Assembly (NCBI RefSeq): GCF_002214465.1 | Contig: NZ_CP015101.1 | Coordinates: forward strand, 1,185,013-1,249,012 | Length of the DNA: 64,000 nt | Reading direction: 5' to 3' | From: Thermococcus barossii | GTDB lineage: Archaea; Methanobacteriota_B; Thermococci; Thermococcales; Thermococcaceae | Shown: positions 63,539 through 64,000 of the stretch, one piece after another | Numbering within the stretch: position 1 is the stretch's first letter | Layout: every line of letters begins with the position of its first letter | Made by a program: the position numbers and the translations under genes | The notes under the pieces: model-generated | The model's database searches: none | Seen by the model: only the letters and a program-made list of their open reading frames with translations | Told to the model about the DNA's origin: nothing

Positions 63539-64000
63539 GTTCAGGTTTGAGAAGCTCCCAAAGCCCGTGCTTTCCCCTTCCGATGAAGGATTCGACTCGA
63601 AGAACGTTTACAACCCGGCGGTGGTCAAGAGGAGGGGAACGATAGTCATGCTCTACCGGGCTGAGGCAAAGGGGGAAAACATAACCGGCAGAATCGGGCT
63701 GGCGCTGAGTGAAGATGGAATCAACTTCACCAGACACCCGGAGCCGGTTATGGAACCCGAATACGGCTGGGAGAGCCGCGGAGTCGAAGACCCGCGCGTT
63801 GTTCAGGTGGGGAGAACCTACTACATGACATACACCGGCTACGACGGAAAAACCGCAAGGCTCTGCATCGCCACCTCGAAGAACCTCCTGAGCTGGAAAA
63901 AGCACGGGGTGGTTTTCGAGGAGTTCCCCTTCACCAAGAACGGCATCCCCAACTGGACAAAGAGCGGGGCCATACTGCCGGAGAAGATGAAGGCGGGGCC
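63525..64000 (+). CDS. GH130 mannoside phosphorylase-like protein, cut by window end
   Basis: 158 residues are visible; the rest lies beyond the window. The start is TTG 63525, overlapping the previous gene by 14 nt, with GGAGG at 63512-63516. The five-bladed propeller pattern of GH130 is clear: FDSKNVYNPAVVKRRGTIVM, LYRAEAKG, RIGLALSEDGINF, and GVEDPRVVQVGRTYYMTYTG with the likely catalytic Asp. Family members phosphorolyse beta-mannosides to mannose 1-phosphate. The exact linkage is not predictable. Confidence 0.85.
   Translation, partial: MKPYEFRFEKLPKPVLSPSDEGFDSKNVYNPAVVKRRGTIVMLYRAEAKGENITGRIGLALSEDGINFTRHPEPVMEPEYGWESRGVEDPRVVQVGRTYYMTYTGYDGKTARLCIATSKNLLSWKKHGVVFEEFPFTKNGIPNWTKSGAILPEKMKAG

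Overview
The window is a stretch of hyperthermophilic archaeal chromosome, almost certainly from a Thermococcus species. Evidence: dense, moderately GC-rich coding; GGTGA/GGAGG-type ribosome-binding sites; archaeal TATA boxes about 25-35 nt before starts; an unlinked 5S rRNA gene; and typical Thermococcales families (RNase P Rnp4, aTrm56, NadM, tungstate transporter WtpABC, TrmB regulators, DUF234 ATPases, TreT, class III signal peptides). No CRISPR array, tRNA, insertion sequence or integrase was seen.

1-24 kb is mostly housekeeping and small accessory genes: a Mut7-C protein (cut by the window start), a PhnP-like hydrolase, an ATPase/nuclease-like protein, nitroreductase, tyrosine phosphatase, tRNA-binding protein, nitrilase, lipoproteins, acetyltransferases, a glycosidase-like protein, an MFS carrier, NadM, SAM hydroxide adenosyltransferase, aTrm56, a CDP-alcohol phosphatidyltransferase, HAD phosphatases, two ASCH proteins, a mini class III pilin with its likely peptidase, Pcm and Rnp4. 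Two genes carry frameshifts: an 11-bp tandem duplication at 5615-5636, and an 8-nt homopolymer at 11551-11558. A back-to-back H/ACA and C/D guide RNA pair lies at 20611-20728 and a 5S rRNA gene at 22115-22236.

24-41 kb holds a secreted cell-wall-binding-repeat protein, a cyclase-like hydrolase, AhcY, TrmO, the wtpABC operon ending in a 37-residue cysteine-rich protein, a second DUF234 ATPase, an HD nucleotidase, an Era-like GTPase, YjbQ, an alpha-solenoid protein, a Trm11-like methyltransferase, a PIN toxin-antitoxin pair, NfeD-like and bPH-like membrane proteins, a DUF45 peptidase, a radical SAM enzyme and a dolichol-kinase-like protein.

41-64 kb is one large carbohydrate region with two ABC importer systems. 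System 1 (41.5-51.3 kb) is a minus-strand operon of binding protein, two permeases, ATPase, TrmB-type regulator and glycerate kinase. Beyond it lie two Gfo/Idh/MocA oxidoreductases and a divergent glycosyltransferase resembling glycosylglycerate synthases. An AACCACT-N3-AGTGGTT palindrome stands before the importer operon and again between the oxidoreductases and the glycosyltransferase, suggesting one regulon. System 2 (51.3-64 kb) is a rearranged maltose/trehalose locus. The minus strand carries binding protein, two permeases, a clan GH-A glycosidase and a PfkB kinase. The plus strand carries TreT, TrmB, MalK, a fucose-isomerase-like protein, a debranching-type glycosidase and a GH130 phosphorylase cut by the window end. 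Oppositely oriented copies of a TATACTTTTAGTATA operator sit at the two divergent promoters. The most interesting ideas are that system 1 handles glycerate-containing glycosides, that system 2 has been rewired towards beta-mannosides, and that the H/ACA and C/D RNAs share one promoter.
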